A stretch of 64,000 nucleotides of DNA from Hydrogenophaga sp. (GTDB lineage Bacteria; Pseudomonadota; Gammaproteobacteria; Burkholderiales; Burkholderiaceae_C): contig NZ_JAILWB010000008.1 of the NCBI RefSeq assembly GCF_025699295.1, positions 156,463-220,462 of the forward strand. The letters run 5' to 3'. This document shows positions 44,278 through 53,186 of this stretch, piece by piece. Made by a program: the position numbers and the translations under genes. How positions within the stretch are numbered: position 1 is the first letter of the stretch; each line of letters begins with the position of its first letter. The notes under the pieces are model-generated. The model was not told the DNA's origin, made no database searches, and worked only from the letters and a program-made list of their open reading frames with translations.

Positions 44278-45108
44278 TCACTTAGATAGTTGTTGATGCT
44301 GCGATGCGGCTGCAATGCTCATCGCCCCTGTGCGTTTCAGCATCTCAAGAAGTAGCCCACAGTCAAGGGCCTCGTCGTTCTTTTTGAGCGCATTGAGAGT
44401 GATTGCCGACCACGCGAAGGTGTCAGCCGGCCCTACTGGTAGTGCGAGTGCGCGTGCGCCCTGCCTGAGCTTCACGTACAGGCTTGGGCCTTGCATTTGA
44501 AGCTCCAGGCGCTTGTCATGCTCTGGGCCGTGATTCGTCAGAACGAGAGCGTCACCCGCATAGCCCAGCAACATGGCACCGAGTAGCGGTAGCTCGCGGC
44601 GTGTGAACTGAAAGCCCACTTTTCTCTGCCAGTCGAAGGTGCGCGCTGCCTTCGCTGGGGCCAGCTCAAGCTGAACGGTGTAGCGGGCCGGCATCCCAGG
44701 ATCGCCGCGAAGCAGATCGAGCTCGACCTTCATCGCAGCCTTTTGGCCATAGATGTGGACGCCGTGATCCCGGACCCATGGGCGATCCTGGGATGAGTCG
44801 GTCGGGGCAGCGCGATTGCCTGGACAGCTTGAGGATGCGACCGTCGTCACCTCGCTCACGCACAGCTGTCTCGCAGGGGACGTCGACTCATCGGCTCTCC
44901 GGCCAGCAGCGTCGATGGCGCCCAGCAGTTCGTCCAAGGTTTGCGATGTCTCGACTCCACGCGCGATCGAATCGAGCGCGGCCCGTGCGCTCGCGCGCGC
45001 GGTTTCGTCCAAGGACGCCACGAAAGCGGCGCAGGCGCTTTCAGGTGGGGCGCGTACTCCTCGATCCTGAAGCACCTGGCGCAGCCATTTGTGCGAAAGC
45101 GCGACCAC
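44278..45108 (-). CDS. Plasmid protein of unknown function (276 residues)
   Basis: GTG start at 45108, 21 bp after the bactofilin stop. The N-terminal half is helical with CAAFVASLDETARAS; the C-terminal half has beta-rich sequence (YTVQLELAPAKAA, KRLELQMQGPSLYVKL) and no membrane segment. The stop is only 4 bp before the lipoprotein start. Family not recognised; a PilZ- or lipid-binding-like barrel is possible but not supported. Confidence 0.6.
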   Translation of the reverse strand: MVALSHKWLRQVLQDRGVRAPPESACAAFVASLDETARASARAALDSIARGVETSQTLDELLGAIDAAGRRADESTSPARQLCVSEVTTVASSSCPGNRAAPTDSSQDRPWVRDHGVHIYGQKAAMKVELDLLRGDPGMPARYTVQLELAPAKAARTFDWQRKVGFQFTRRELPLLGAMLLGYAGDALVLTNHGPEHDKRLELQMQGPSLYVKLRQGARALALPVGPADTFAWSAITLNALKKNDEALDCGLLLEMLKRTGAMSIAAASQHQQLSK

Positions 45109-45129
45109 TTCTTGAGCGCCTACCGAGCC

Positions 45130-45525
45130 TCAGCCTCGCTTGATCGTCTTGATACGGCCATCCACCTGCGAACCTTCATAGGTCTTGAAAGCGCCGGCAG
45201 TGATGTTGGCCTTGGCGTTCACTGTCTCGGTCAAAAAAACCGCGCCATGTGCTTCAAGCTCGCTGGGTTCGCCATTGGTCTGCTCCTCGATCGTACCGAA
45301 CAGGTACGCGTCGCCGTCGCACGTCATGACACCACGAATGACTCCCTCAGGCATCAGCACCAGCGGGCCACCCTTTACCACCAGCGTGCCGACGAAAGAT
45401 CCTTCGACCATGACGCCCCCTTGGCACTCCAGCACTCCTTCGGATCTGGAACCCGCAGCAATTCGGTTGATGATCTTCATCGCCACCGGATCGATGACGA
45501 TGCTTTCCTGATTGGTGTTATTCAA
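45130..45525 (-). CDS. Bactofilin family protein
   Basis: The start is TTG at 45525, with AAAGGAG 7 bp before it, and the frame overlaps the end of the upstream gene by 8 bp. The 131-residue protein is a right-handed beta-helix type: repeated short strands with GVLECQGGVMVEGSFVGTLVVKGGPLVL, shown in parts as VLECQGGVMVEGSFVG and YLFGTIEEQT. Bactofilins polymerise without nucleotide and scaffold envelope or polar structures; plasmid copies are less usual. Next to a PilP-like membrane protein and a lipoprotein, it suggests an envelope-associated assembly. An alternative start at MKIINR (45480) is possible. Confidence 0.8.
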   Translation of the reverse strand: MNNTNQESIVIDPVAMKIINRIAAGSRSEGVLECQGGVMVEGSFVGTLVVKGGPLVLMPEGVIRGVMTCDGDAYLFGTIEEQTNGEPSELEAHGAVFLTETVNAKANITAGAFKTYEGSQVDGRIKTIKRG

Positions 45526-46498
45526 GGGTGTACTCCTTTGCGCCCGTGCTGACCTTGCCGGTCTTGGCATCGATGGCCTTGATGGTGTCGCCGCTGGGCA
45601 GCTTGTCGCCGGCCTTGAACTGACGCGGCAGCTTGGTCGCGGGGTCGGTGAAGACGGCGAACTTGCCGTCTGGGGTGATGGCCAGCAGTCCTCTACCTGC
45701 CGAAGCTTGTGCGATCGGCGCGACTGGAGCAGCGACCGGCTTGTCTGTCGAAGTACCAGCAACTCGTTGCGGAGACGCCGCTTTGGGGTGCTTATCCGCC
45801 AGCTCATCCAGCAGCACGGCGGGCGGGCGCGGCTCTTCCTTGGCGCCCTTGCTCGGGCCTTTGGCGACGTCTCGGGCGGCAACCTTTGTTTCGGGCGCTG
45901 TCTTGGGGGGCTGTGTTCGCTCTGGCGAAGCCTTTGCGCTGGGAAGTGGCGTGGGCAATGGTGGCGTCTCGGCCCTCGGAGGAGCGATCGGAAGCGAGGG
46001 AGCGGCCGCCTGGGCAGTTGGTTGCGGCGGCAGCGCCGCCTCATGCGTCTCGATCATTTGCAGATTGGTTTCTGCCGGCGCCTGGTATGGCTCATCCACG
46101 CTGCGGACAGCGTCCGCGGGAGTCGTCACCGGCACCACCGGCAGTTCGGGCACCTTCACTTCCGTCACGGTCACAGGTTGGGGCAATGGGGCGCGCTCCG
46201 GCCGCAGCAGCGCGCCGATTCCAGCTCCGATCCCCCCAATGGCAAGTAGGCCGGCCAAGAGCGGCACCGAGAGGCGAATCGGCACGCGCTTGGCCGAGCG
46301 CGCCGGGAACACCAGCAGCTTGGCAGGTCTTTTGACGGCGATCTTCTCGAGCAAGTTGGTCGTACCTTGCCATTTCCCATCCCGCCACTGCAGCACCTTG
46401 CTGGCGTCCACCGTCGTGGCGCTCTGCCCAACCGAGCGTCCAATGCTCAGCGTGATCGGCTCTCCCACGACGAGACGCGTGATGTCAGCTTGATTCAT
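45518..46498 (-). CDS. Bitopic membrane protein with a PilP/GspC-like C-terminal domain
   Basis: This 326-residue protein has a cytoplasmic N-terminal part, one membrane span at about residues 76-95 (LSVPLLAGLLAIGGIGAGIG), a long Pro/Ala-rich linker and a C-terminal domain GRGLLAITPDGKFAVF...FKAGDKLPSGDTI. This last part resembles the small beta domain of PilP or GspC homology regions. Such proteins connect inner membrane platforms to secretins. The gene overlaps both neighbours and sits with bactofilin and lipoprotein genes. Confidence 0.6.
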   Translation of the reverse strand: MNQADITRLVVGEPITLSIGRSVGQSATTVDASKVLQWRDGKWQGTTNLLEKIAVKRPAKLLVFPARSAKRVPIRLSVPLLAGLLAIGGIGAGIGALLRPERAPLPQPVTVTEVKVPELPVVPVTTPADAVRSVDEPYQAPAETNLQMIETHEAALPPQPTAQAAAPSLPIAPPRAETPPLPTPLPSAKASPERTQPPKTAPETKVAARDVAKGPSKGAKEEPRPPAVLLDELADKHPKAASPQRVAGTSTDKPVAAPVAPIAQASAGRGLLAITPDGKFAVFTDPATKLPRQFKAGDKLPSGDTIKAIDAKTGKVSTGAKEYTLE

Positions 46499-47514
46499 GT
46501 TCCACTACTTTCCAATTCGGGGATGTTGGCGCGCCCGGCACCAGCACGGCGCACCGCGTCCGCAATGACGCTGTCGGCAGTGGTTTGGTCTGCGCCCGCT
46601 GCGCTCTGCGCCGGTGCAACAGCGTCTCCACGCATAGGTTGTGTGCGACGAGCCGGGCGGCTCACTTCGTAAAAGTCGCTGACCATCTGGAAGTCATCTC
46701 CCAGCAGATCTGCAGGGTCCGTCACATCAGTGGCGGTAAAGAGATCGTCCACTTGATCATTGAGGCCATCGGCCAGAGCCTTCTCGCGCGCCGTCTTCGC
46801 TTGAGCCATTGCGCTGGCTTCGTCATTCGCATCAATCCCCAGGCGCAGAAGGTCAAACGCCTCGTACTGGCTCGCTGCATTGCTTGCACGCCACATCTGG
46901 AGCTTGAGAGGGACATGGCGCAGGCCCCCAAAGCGGTGTTCGATCAGACGAAGCTGTGCTGCAAGGGCTCGGTAGCTGTTGATCGAAGACGAGCGCACTT
47001 CGAACACGCTCAAGGGGTCGTCTTGCCCCTCGATCTGCACAGTCATCTTCACCTGCCGGCGGCAGGCCGTTCCTGCGGCCTGGGCGAACGAGCATCGCTC
47101 AGCGCCAGGACACGGCACCTGGGAGAGCGACTGGGTCGAATCGCCCGCAACCGTCACGCGCGCGGCGCTCTTGCCATCTCCGGTGCACACTGGGGCGCCG
47201 GTTTCGAGGTCATAGGCCTTGTAGTGGATGGCGATTGAGTTCCCTGCTTTGTTGAAGAACATGCGAACCGGGATTTCCACCACCGCTTGCGCCTCTCTGT
47301 TCGCAGGGCGCTCTAGGAGTTTGGCGTGGATGGCGTGCTCGGCAAGTTCGGGCTGCGTCCGATGCCCGGATTCTTCCTCCATCGCCTCGTGATGGCGGGC
47401 GCGCACGACCATACTGGGCCGCGTCTTGACCGAGCCCTGCTCTTCCCCAGGCTCGCAGTCAACTTTGATGATGCCCTGCGCGAACGGGGTGATGGCGATG
47501 AAATTGAGGTTCAT
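46495..47514 (-). CDS. Plasmid protein with a cysteine cluster, of the type annotated hydrolase or metal-binding / recombination directionality factor-like
   Basis: This 339-residue protein starts MNLNFIAITPFAQGIIKVDC, contains IPVRMFFNKAGNSIAIHYKAYD, and the cluster VPCPGAERCSFAQA...CRRQVK that could bind a metal. A conserved-looking FEVRSSSINSYRALAAQLR follows. It matches by pattern a family widespread on betaproteobacterial plasmids that carries vague names. No reaction is known. The stop overlaps the PilP-like gene by ATGA. Confidence 0.6.
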   Translation of the reverse strand: MNLNFIAITPFAQGIIKVDCEPGEEQGSVKTRPSMVVRARHHEAMEEESGHRTQPELAEHAIHAKLLERPANREAQAVVEIPVRMFFNKAGNSIAIHYKAYDLETGAPVCTGDGKSAARVTVAGDSTQSLSQVPCPGAERCSFAQAAGTACRRQVKMTVQIEGQDDPLSVFEVRSSSINSYRALAAQLRLIEHRFGGLRHVPLKLQMWRASNAASQYEAFDLLRLGIDANDEASAMAQAKTAREKALADGLNDQVDDLFTATDVTDPADLLGDDFQMVSDFYEVSRPARRTQPMRGDAVAPAQSAAGADQTTADSVIADAVRRAGAGRANIPELESSGT

Positions 47515-47579
47515 GGTTGCTTGCCTTCGGTTGTTCGATAAATCGGGTTCGATTCATGAAAACACGAAAGCCGGGAGTG

Positions 47580-48518
47580 TCAAGAGCGCATGTTCTTGGC
47601 CGGTGCGTCTCGGGCCGCATCCATGACAGGTGCGAGCGACGCCAGCATCTGCAGCACTTCGTCAACGCCGCGAAGGCCGATCTGGTGCTTTCGAAGCGTG
47701 AACTGGGTCAGCGGCACTTGCTCGCTGTCCAGGCGCAATGTGACTTTCACGACATCGGCAGAAGCGGCAATAGGTGTAGCGCTCCAACCGAGCACTTTGC
47801 ACGTTCGGTCGAGTTCATGGAGCCAAAGGCACACGCCGTCCACCATCGCGAACTGGACCCGATCTGGTGTCAGTGCAGTTGGGGGAGTGCTGTACGCGTT
47901 GTCGTGAAACGCAAAACCCACCACGTCGCGCAGTCGCTTGTCGGCCAACGTGTTGGCGCGCGGCAGCGTTGGCCAGCCACGGTCGCTGGTGAGGACCATG
48001 CACAGGAATCCCAGACGGGGCGCTTCGTCGGGGCATGCAATGTCTTCCGACAGTGTGGTGATACTCGCCTGGTCATTGCCAGGCATCGTTCGGTATAGGT
48101 GGCTGCGCAGAACGGCCGGACGCCACGTGCCCACCCAGTCGAAGGGGCGAATGCCATTGAACACGGTCTTGGCGGTCTTCTTCGGCAGCCAGCTATCCAG
48201 CGCTTCGCCCACGGCAAAGCTGGCCGCCTTCCAAGCTGCTTCATTGGCGATGACGTTTGCTCCGGCCGGCTCGATCATCGGCAGCAGGAACATCTCGGAG
48301 AAACGTGGTCGGCTGTCGATGCGGTACGCCAGTCGCGAGACGAGCGTGGCCATGGCCTCCTGCGCCTCCTCCTGGTCGGGTTGGCGTGCCACCACCTCCC
48401 ACATCCCTGCATCGTCATTGCGGCGAATCGCTTCATCCAGTTCGATTTGCCAGTTTTCTCGGACGAGTACGGGGTGGGTGTGCATTCCTACTGTGTGTGT
48501 GCTTTGTGCTGGGTTCAT
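47580..48518 (-). CDS. Plasmid protein of unknown function (312 residues)
   Basis: A soluble protein with no recognised domain. It contains NWQIELDEAIRRNDDAGMWE near the start, SRLAYRIDSRPRFSEMFLLP, and a C-terminal strand-rich VKVTLRLDSEQVPLTQF. It is the first gene of the minus-strand run that leads toward ParB, with a 65-bp gap before the next. I see no leader of the pseudoknot type here. Confidence 0.6.
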   Translation of the reverse strand: MNPAQSTHTVGMHTHPVLVRENWQIELDEAIRRNDDAGMWEVVARQPDQEEAQEAMATLVSRLAYRIDSRPRFSEMFLLPMIEPAGANVIANEAAWKAASFAVGEALDSWLPKKTAKTVFNGIRPFDWVGTWRPAVLRSHLYRTMPGNDQASITTLSEDIACPDEAPRLGFLCMVLTSDRGWPTLPRANTLADKRLRDVVGFAFHDNAYSTPPTALTPDRVQFAMVDGVCLWLHELDRTCKVLGWSATPIAASADVVKVTLRLDSEQVPLTQFTLRKHQIGLRGVDEVLQMLASLAPVMDAARDAPAKNMRS

Positions 48519-48718
48519 TCTTGGTCTACCTCTGATTTAAGGTATCACGCAGCCATGCACCTTCAAGCCCCGCTATCGAGGCATTTGCACCCCATAGACC
48601 CCCCTGCACTGGATGTCGTGTCTCAATCTGAGTGCGCGACTACTTCGTCAGGTACGTAAAAGGTTTATCGTTGTTCTGGGGTATGGCGGCTACCAGCTAG
48701 GGCCGCCAGAATGCGCTT

Positions 48719-49048
48719 TTGCATCTATTCGCTCCATACCTCGTGACCTTCGACTACCACCGACCGCTGCTTCCTCAGGGAAAGATGGGCCGCTTCGTGG
48801 CGCGCGACAAGGAGACTGCTACCAGGTATGGCCGCGTCGTGCTTGCGGCAGAAATGAGCAACGCACAGTACGCTGAGCGGCACCAGCACCTGGCTGAGGC
48901 AAACAACATGCGACCTCCGCCCTCCCACCACCGCATCTTCAGCGGCTATGTGGTAGTCCGACGTATCGGACACTCGGACCGCTATGAAACCTGGATGCCG
49001 GAGCACGTGTTTGCCGAGATCTATGTCCCAGAGGCCGCGGCTCAGTAG
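48719..49048 (+). CDS. Small protein of unknown function (up to 109 residues)
   Basis: The open frame begins with TTG at 48719; ATG at 48785 after AGGGAAAG would give a shorter protein. The middle is plausible coding sequence: FVARDKETATRYGRVVLAAEM and HHRIFSGYVVVRRIGHSDRY. A perfect terminator follows at 49082-49120, which supports a real transcript. Family not recognised. Confidence 0.5.
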   Translation: MHLFAPYLVTFDYHRPLLPQGKMGRFVARDKETATRYGRVVLAAEMSNAQYAERHQHLAEANNMRPPPSHHRIFSGYVVVRRIGHSDRYETWMPEHVFAEIYVPEAAAQ

Positions 49049-49079
49049 CGACGATTCCTGCTTCGCGCACATCAAGAAA

Positions 49080-49120
49080 GTGGAAGTGCGCAGCCCCGCG
49101 CCGGCCGCGCACTTCCTTTT
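49080..49120 (+). terminator. Rho-independent terminator
   Basis: GGAAGTGCGC and GCGCACTTCC form a perfect 10-bp stem followed by TTTT. It ends the plus-strand unit at 48719-49048. Confidence 0.88.
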
Positions 49121-49141
49121 ATCAAGACACCGACTGTCACG

Positions 49142-49423
49142 TCACCGTTGAGCCGAGTCCACCCACTGCATGCCGTTGCACCTCTGCGGCACTTCCTGCT
49201 GAGGCGGCTGACGGGAGTCAGCCGGTGCAACATTGGTGAAGGCACCGCTCAAGAAGAACGCCGCCGCCGCAATGTTGCGAAGCGTCGAGGACAAGCTGTC
49301 CAGACGCTTCCAGAGTCGAGGTTTAGAACGTTCCGTCACGTTCGCACCCTCCTTTCCCTCGAGGCCGCCCAGCCCTGCGCCGGTGCAGTCTGCCAAGAAG
49401 TCTCTAGTATCTAAGTCATTCAA
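49142..49423 (-). CDS. Possible small membrane protein (93 residues), low support
   Basis: A frame from TTG at 49423 encodes a protein with a hydrophobic stretch (LRNIAAAAFFLSGAFTNVAPA) and a charged N-terminal half. There is no clear RBS. The remaining gene-free sequence up to 49686 holds no other convincing gene. Confidence 0.3.
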   Translation of the reverse strand: MNDLDTRDFLADCTGAGLGGLEGKEGANVTERSKPRLWKRLDSLSSTLRNIAAAAFFLSGAFTNVAPADSRQPPQQEVPQRCNGMQWVDSAQR

Positions 49424-49686
49424 GCAGACAAACTAGGCCGGTTCAACTGGTTGACACCTGGCGCTTGCAGCAGCGGGGGATTCCACGAACCACTTGACAT
49501 GCGCTCGGTTGGCCTTCTTCCTTTTTAGAGGGTCGTGCAACGAACTAGTTTCCGCACGAACGTTGCGCCTCTGGAGGTTCCGATCGTTGCAAGATGTGGC
49601 GCCCCTTCTTGCCGCTGTTAATTCCCGGCCCCTTGACATCTCGGTCCTTCGTGTTTTCATGGTTCAAAGACCAGACGCAGAACCAC

Positions 49687-50613
49687 ATGGACGCCTTCAC
49701 CGACTTCAGTACCGCCCTGGACCTCGTGGCTGATGCCACCGACGAGGTGCGCCCAGTTCCAGGCTTTGCCCAAGACAGCCTGCTCTACCCTGACTTGCCC
49801 GCGCACCTGTACCACGCGGATCGCGACGCCTTGAGTTGTTCCTTGCTCAAGCCACTGCTGGTTTCGCCTGCGCACTTCCAGGCAGCCTTGACCGCGACTC
49901 AGTCTTCAAGCGATGCCAAAGACTTCGGAACCTTGCTGCACCTTCTGTTGTTGCAGCCGCACCTGACGGGGCAGGAGGTTGCCGTGTACCCCGAGATCGT
50001 CTCCCCCTTGAGCCGGGACTACAAAGCGTTCCTGGAGTGCAATTCGCACAAGCTCGTAGTGGATGAGCCGACGTTCACCAAGGCGCGGCTGCTCGCCGAC
50101 AAGGTGCGCGAGACGCGCTACAAGGGCCGCCCGCTTGGCCTCTTCCTCGAAGAAGCGCAGACGGAGGTCAGCATCTACTTCACCGAACCTACGACCGGAC
50201 TGCGGCTGCGCGTGCGCCACGACATCTTTCATCCGGATCTGGCCTTCGATCTGAAATCCACGCGCCACCCGAGCGTGGGCTTGTTCACGCGCGATGCTGT
50301 CAAGCTCGACTATGACCTGCAGGCGTTCATGTATTCGCTGGCGCGTTCCCTCTATGAGGGGACCAGCGATACCAAGCCGTTCGTGTTTATCGCTGCAGAG
50401 AGCAGCGAGCCGTTCTCGGTGCACACCCTGGCCGCCGGCGGCACATTCCTCACAAACGGCGCGAAGAAGTTTCAGGAGTGCCTGTCCGTCTACAAGGCCT
50501 GCTCCGTGACGGGCCACTGGCCCGACCTGAGCAGCGACGGCGAGATCGAGATCGACCACTGGCAGCAGTACACGCCAACACGGGCGTGGGCCGCTGGGCA
50601 GTCTGCGGCGTGA
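49687..50613 (+). CDS. RecE-like PD-(D/E)XK exonuclease
   Basis: Start ATG at 49687 (308 residues) preferred to longer frames. The protein follows the DUF3799/RecE nuclease layout: YHADRDALSCSLLKPLLVSPAHF, FGTLLHLLLLQP, then RHDIFHPDLAFDLKSTRHPSVG with the metal-binding D and DLKS core, and YDLQAFMYSLAR. Such nucleases resect DNA 5' to 3' for single-strand annealing with a RecT/Bet-like partner, but no partner is evident in this window. Its stop lies 8 bp before an iteron copy and it converges on the TrfA gene. Confidence 0.8.
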   Translation: MDAFTDFSTALDLVADATDEVRPVPGFAQDSLLYPDLPAHLYHADRDALSCSLLKPLLVSPAHFQAALTATQSSSDAKDFGTLLHLLLLQPHLTGQEVAVYPEIVSPLSRDYKAFLECNSHKLVVDEPTFTKARLLADKVRETRYKGRPLGLFLEEAQTEVSIYFTEPTTGLRLRVRHDIFHPDLAFDLKSTRHPSVGLFTRDAVKLDYDLQAFMYSLARSLYEGTSDTKPFVFIAAESSEPFSVHTLAAGGTFLTNGAKKFQECLSVYKACSVTGHWPDLSSDGEIEIDHWQQYTPTRAWAAGQSAA

Positions 50614-50620
50614 CCGCCCC

Positions 50621-50639
50621 CTACTAGCCCAGCAGCACG
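50621..50639 (+). repeat. Outlying iteron copy, 3' side of trfA
   Basis: CTACTAGCCCAGCAGCACG matches the iteron consensus CTATTAGCGGAGCAGCACG except for three bases. It sits between the converging nuclease and TrfA stops. Confidence 0.6.
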
Positions 50640-50642
50640 CAG

Positions 50643-51680
50643 CTACTTCTTTGAGCTGACAACTGCGAGCACCGGTCGGTTCGTCTTCGCCACATGCACC
50701 TGGTCATTGACGATCTGGTATCCGCCGAGGAACCCCACCTCAATGAGACGGTCCAGCGCATTGCGCAGGTTGCGCCGGAAAGTGCTCAGCTGAGCATCTG
50801 ATCGGCACAACTCGTGCAGTTTCTGTACGGAAAGCGGCCACGGGTCGCGGTGCGAGGCGTAGAAGGCATGCAGCCACTGGGCGATAGTGGCGCGCGGTCC
50901 GATCTTCTTTCGCGTCTCCCACTCCAGCAACGTTGTGGTGTCGTTCATGAACAGTACGGACACCTTGGGCTCGAAGCGCACCATCCACTTGGTGTTGCCC
51001 TTCTCATCGGCGTCGGCCCACGCGTACTCCCTAATGAGTGAGCCGGCATATCCTTCAGCCTTGTCCTTGGTACTGATCTTGATGCCGGTGACCTTCAGCC
51101 GTTCGATTGATTCCTGTGCACGCCTGTAGGACTCACTATGCATCCTCCAGCCTAGGTCGCGGATCAACTGGTAGCCGGTGAACCGGACCTTGTCTGAGAG
51201 CGCCGTCTGACGCGCGAGGTTGATGAGACTCATCCACACGCTCAGGTCATCCTGCTGCAGATCCTGGCCCGTGTAGGTGATCTCGTAGTTGCTCAGGCTG
51301 CTGATGGGCATGTTCGGCAGGAACTCGCGCTTGGCGGATGTCCCGACGCCAAAGAGGCCGCCGCGGATCAGAGGGTTGGGCACGCCTCGGTTTTCATCAT
51401 CCCAGAACGGAAACGAGTCCTGCAGGACGCGCAGGTCGTAGTCCGCTATCCGGCGCGCAGCGATCTCCGCAGCCTTGGCCTTGACGCCCTCAACCGCTTC
51501 GTCGTAGCTCTTGCTGCGCTTGGTACGCGGCGCCTGCTTCGGCACGCCCTCGGGGATCGCGGTGTCTGTCAGCTTGGCTCCGTTGGCGCCTTTGCCCTTG
51601 TTCGGCTTGCCCAAATTCAGAAGCGACGGCAATCCGCCGAAGTCGAGGTTGTTGAAGTTGGGGTTGGGCTTGGCAGACAT
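50643..51680 (-). CDS. trfA: TrfA-family plasmid replication initiator
   Basis: This 345-residue protein carries the IncP TrfA pattern. It has GLFGVGTSAKREFLPNMPI, YEITYTGQDLQQDDLSVWM, and VRFTGYQLIRDLGW, and two winged-helix-like regions follow. TrfA opens the origin by binding iterons and recruits host DnaA and helicase. The iterons upstream of its start (51740 and beyond) are the expected targets, and the copy 60 bp from the start could also autoregulate it. The N-terminal 60 residues are a Lys/Asn/Gly-rich linker not seen in IncP. Confidence 0.87.
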   Translation of the reverse strand: MSAKPNPNFNNLDFGGLPSLLNLGKPNKGKGANGAKLTDTAIPEGVPKQAPRTKRSKSYDEAVEGVKAKAAEIAARRIADYDLRVLQDSFPFWDDENRGVPNPLIRGGLFGVGTSAKREFLPNMPISSLSNYEITYTGQDLQQDDLSVWMSLINLARQTALSDKVRFTGYQLIRDLGWRMHSESYRRAQESIERLKVTGIKISTKDKAEGYAGSLIREYAWADADEKGNTKWMVRFEPKVSVLFMNDTTTLLEWETRKKIGPRATIAQWLHAFYASHRDPWPLSVQKLHELCRSDAQLSTFRRNLRNALDRLIEVGFLGGYQIVNDQVHVAKTNRPVLAVVSSKK

Positions 51681-51739
51681 GCGTTGTTCCGTTGGTCTGA
51701 TCGATTAGACCGTAGCCCCGAAGCGATGGTCAACGCGCG

Positions 51740-51758
51740 CTACTAGCGCAGCAGCACG
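51740..51758 (+). promoter_or_regulatory. Iteron copy upstream of trfA, possible autoregulatory site
   Basis: CTACTAGCGCAGCAGCACG matches the iteron with two changes and lies 60 bp upstream of the TrfA start. Confidence 0.6.
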
Positions 51759-51929
51759 GTTTTGATGTCTTCGATTCAATTTCAAATCATCAGCCTCGCC
51801 ACAAGTGCCATGAGCTTCGAGGTCGCACGGGTACGCCGATTAAGAAAGACTTGAATGAAGACTAGGAGAAGACTATGGCTGGCGAGAACCCAGTGTTTAT
51901 GCGGGCTCCAGCGGGTTTCGCGTGCTCAC

Positions 51930-52560
51930 ACGCTAGTAGCGCAATGGCGCAGCGCTATTAGCGCAACGCCACACCGCTAGTAGCGCTGTGCCACTCCGCT
52001 AGCACCTGGTGGCTGTTGTCCACAGCCCCGCGCGTGCCTTCGTGCTGCTTCGCTAATAGCGCTGCGGACCGACAACGTGGGTTGCTTGCGAACGGCGCGA
52101 ACTACTAGCGGAGCAGCACGCCTCGCCTGCTGGGATCGAGGCTGTTCGTGGCCTGCGCGGCAATCTACTAGCGGAGCAGCACGCGTGGTCTCGTCGCCGG
52201 ACACAGGCTCGCGTCCCTCGGTACTAGCGGAGCAGCACGGTTTTGACCTCCACACCCCGTTTTGTTGGTCTGGCGCCACCTCTACGCAGGCCAAGCCACG
52301 CGCCACGACCCACTGCGCTATTAGCGGAGCAGCACGCCCGCACCAGGTCAAGCTCATCGCCCGCGTTCGATCCCGTGTGCCATGCGCACGCTGGAGTCGC
52401 ACCGACTATTAGCGGAGCAGCACGGGCTCCGTATCCCCCAAACCGCGTGCGATCTGCCACGGGCCCGATTTACGTAAGCGGTTACTTCACTTTTTCTTCC
52501 GTGAAATCAAGCGCTTATCCACGCGCGCTGCCTGGATGTGCTGTTTCGCTAATAGTGCCG
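51930..52560. other. Candidate replication origin (oriV) for the TrfA-family initiator
   Basis: About 630 bp without genes, holding the iteron array, degenerate versions such as CTAGTAGCGC (51930-51995), a DnaA-like box TTGTCCACA at 52016-52024, another TTATCCACG at 52515-52523, and an AT-rich stretch around 52468-52510. The arrangement of iterons, DnaA boxes and an AT-rich segment fits a theta-type plasmid origin. Confidence 0.75.
52041..52555 (+). repeat. Iteron array (19-bp CTATTAGCGGAGCAGCACG)
   Basis: Direct near-perfect copies begin at 52102, 52165, 52221, 52318 and 52406 (each 19 bp). Inverted copies lie at 52041-52059 and 52537-52555. Spacings vary from 56 to 97 bp, so the array is looser than the classic IncP pattern. 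Confidence 0.85.
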
Positions 52561-52601
52561 CACTCGGGGAAACGTCTGCCCCGCCGAAGATGCCCGCGAA
52601 C

Positions 52602-53105
52602 TCAATGGTGGGAGGAGGCCTCGGCTGATTGCTCTGAGAGCAAGAGGGCCCTCTGCCGGACCCATTCGGAGCGGTTCTCGACGCTTCCTGGTACCGAGCG
52701 CGCGATGTCGCGCAGAGCCTGCACAGTCTGCTTTCGCCCACCGGTGACCGTATCGATCTTGAGCAGCATTTCCGCGGGGATGGAGACTGACGTCGCCCTG
52801 CCATTGCACTCGACGTAGATCCGCTTCGCCGGCGCTTGACGCTTGCGAAGCTGCACGCCTGATGCCCCCAGCGCGTTCTGAACGGCCTGGGTCACGAGCT
52901 CGAGCAGATCTGGCGCTTGGACTGGTGCTTCCTTGCGGCCAAGGATTGTGGCCACCTCGTCTCGGAAGCTGGCGGCGAACGCCCCGACTTTCGCACTGGA
53001 CGCACCGGAGCTGACCATCCCCTTGAGGGCGGCCCCAACGATCGCATCCAATTCGTCTTCGCCTTCTTCCATGCTGCTTAGACCGTATTTGCCGGTCCTT
53101 TCCAT
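52602..53105 (-). CDS. Ribbon-helix-helix-like plasmid protein
   Basis: The frame from ATG at 53105 encodes 167 residues; another ATG (MEEGEDEL) is a possible start. The N-terminal part is acidic and helical. The C-terminus has ATSVSIPAEMLLKIDTVTGG, a pattern of beta-strand and helix resembling ribbon-helix-helix DNA-binding proteins, then charged helices. Position between oriV and the Rep_3 gene suggests a copy-number or partition regulator, which is inference. Confidence 0.55.
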   Translation of the reverse strand: MERTGKYGLSSMEEGEDELDAIVGAALKGMVSSGASSAKVGAFAASFRDEVATILGRKEAPVQAPDLLELVTQAVQNALGASGVQLRKRQAPAKRIYVECNGRATSVSIPAEMLLKIDTVTGGRKQTVQALRDIARSVPGSVENRSEWVRQRALLLSEQSAEASSHH

Positions 53106-53186
53106 ACTACCAAATACCAATGCAGCTTATGGCACTACCTATTTGCAACGTACTAAGCGGGTGGTCAGTACCGCATTACCGAGTTT

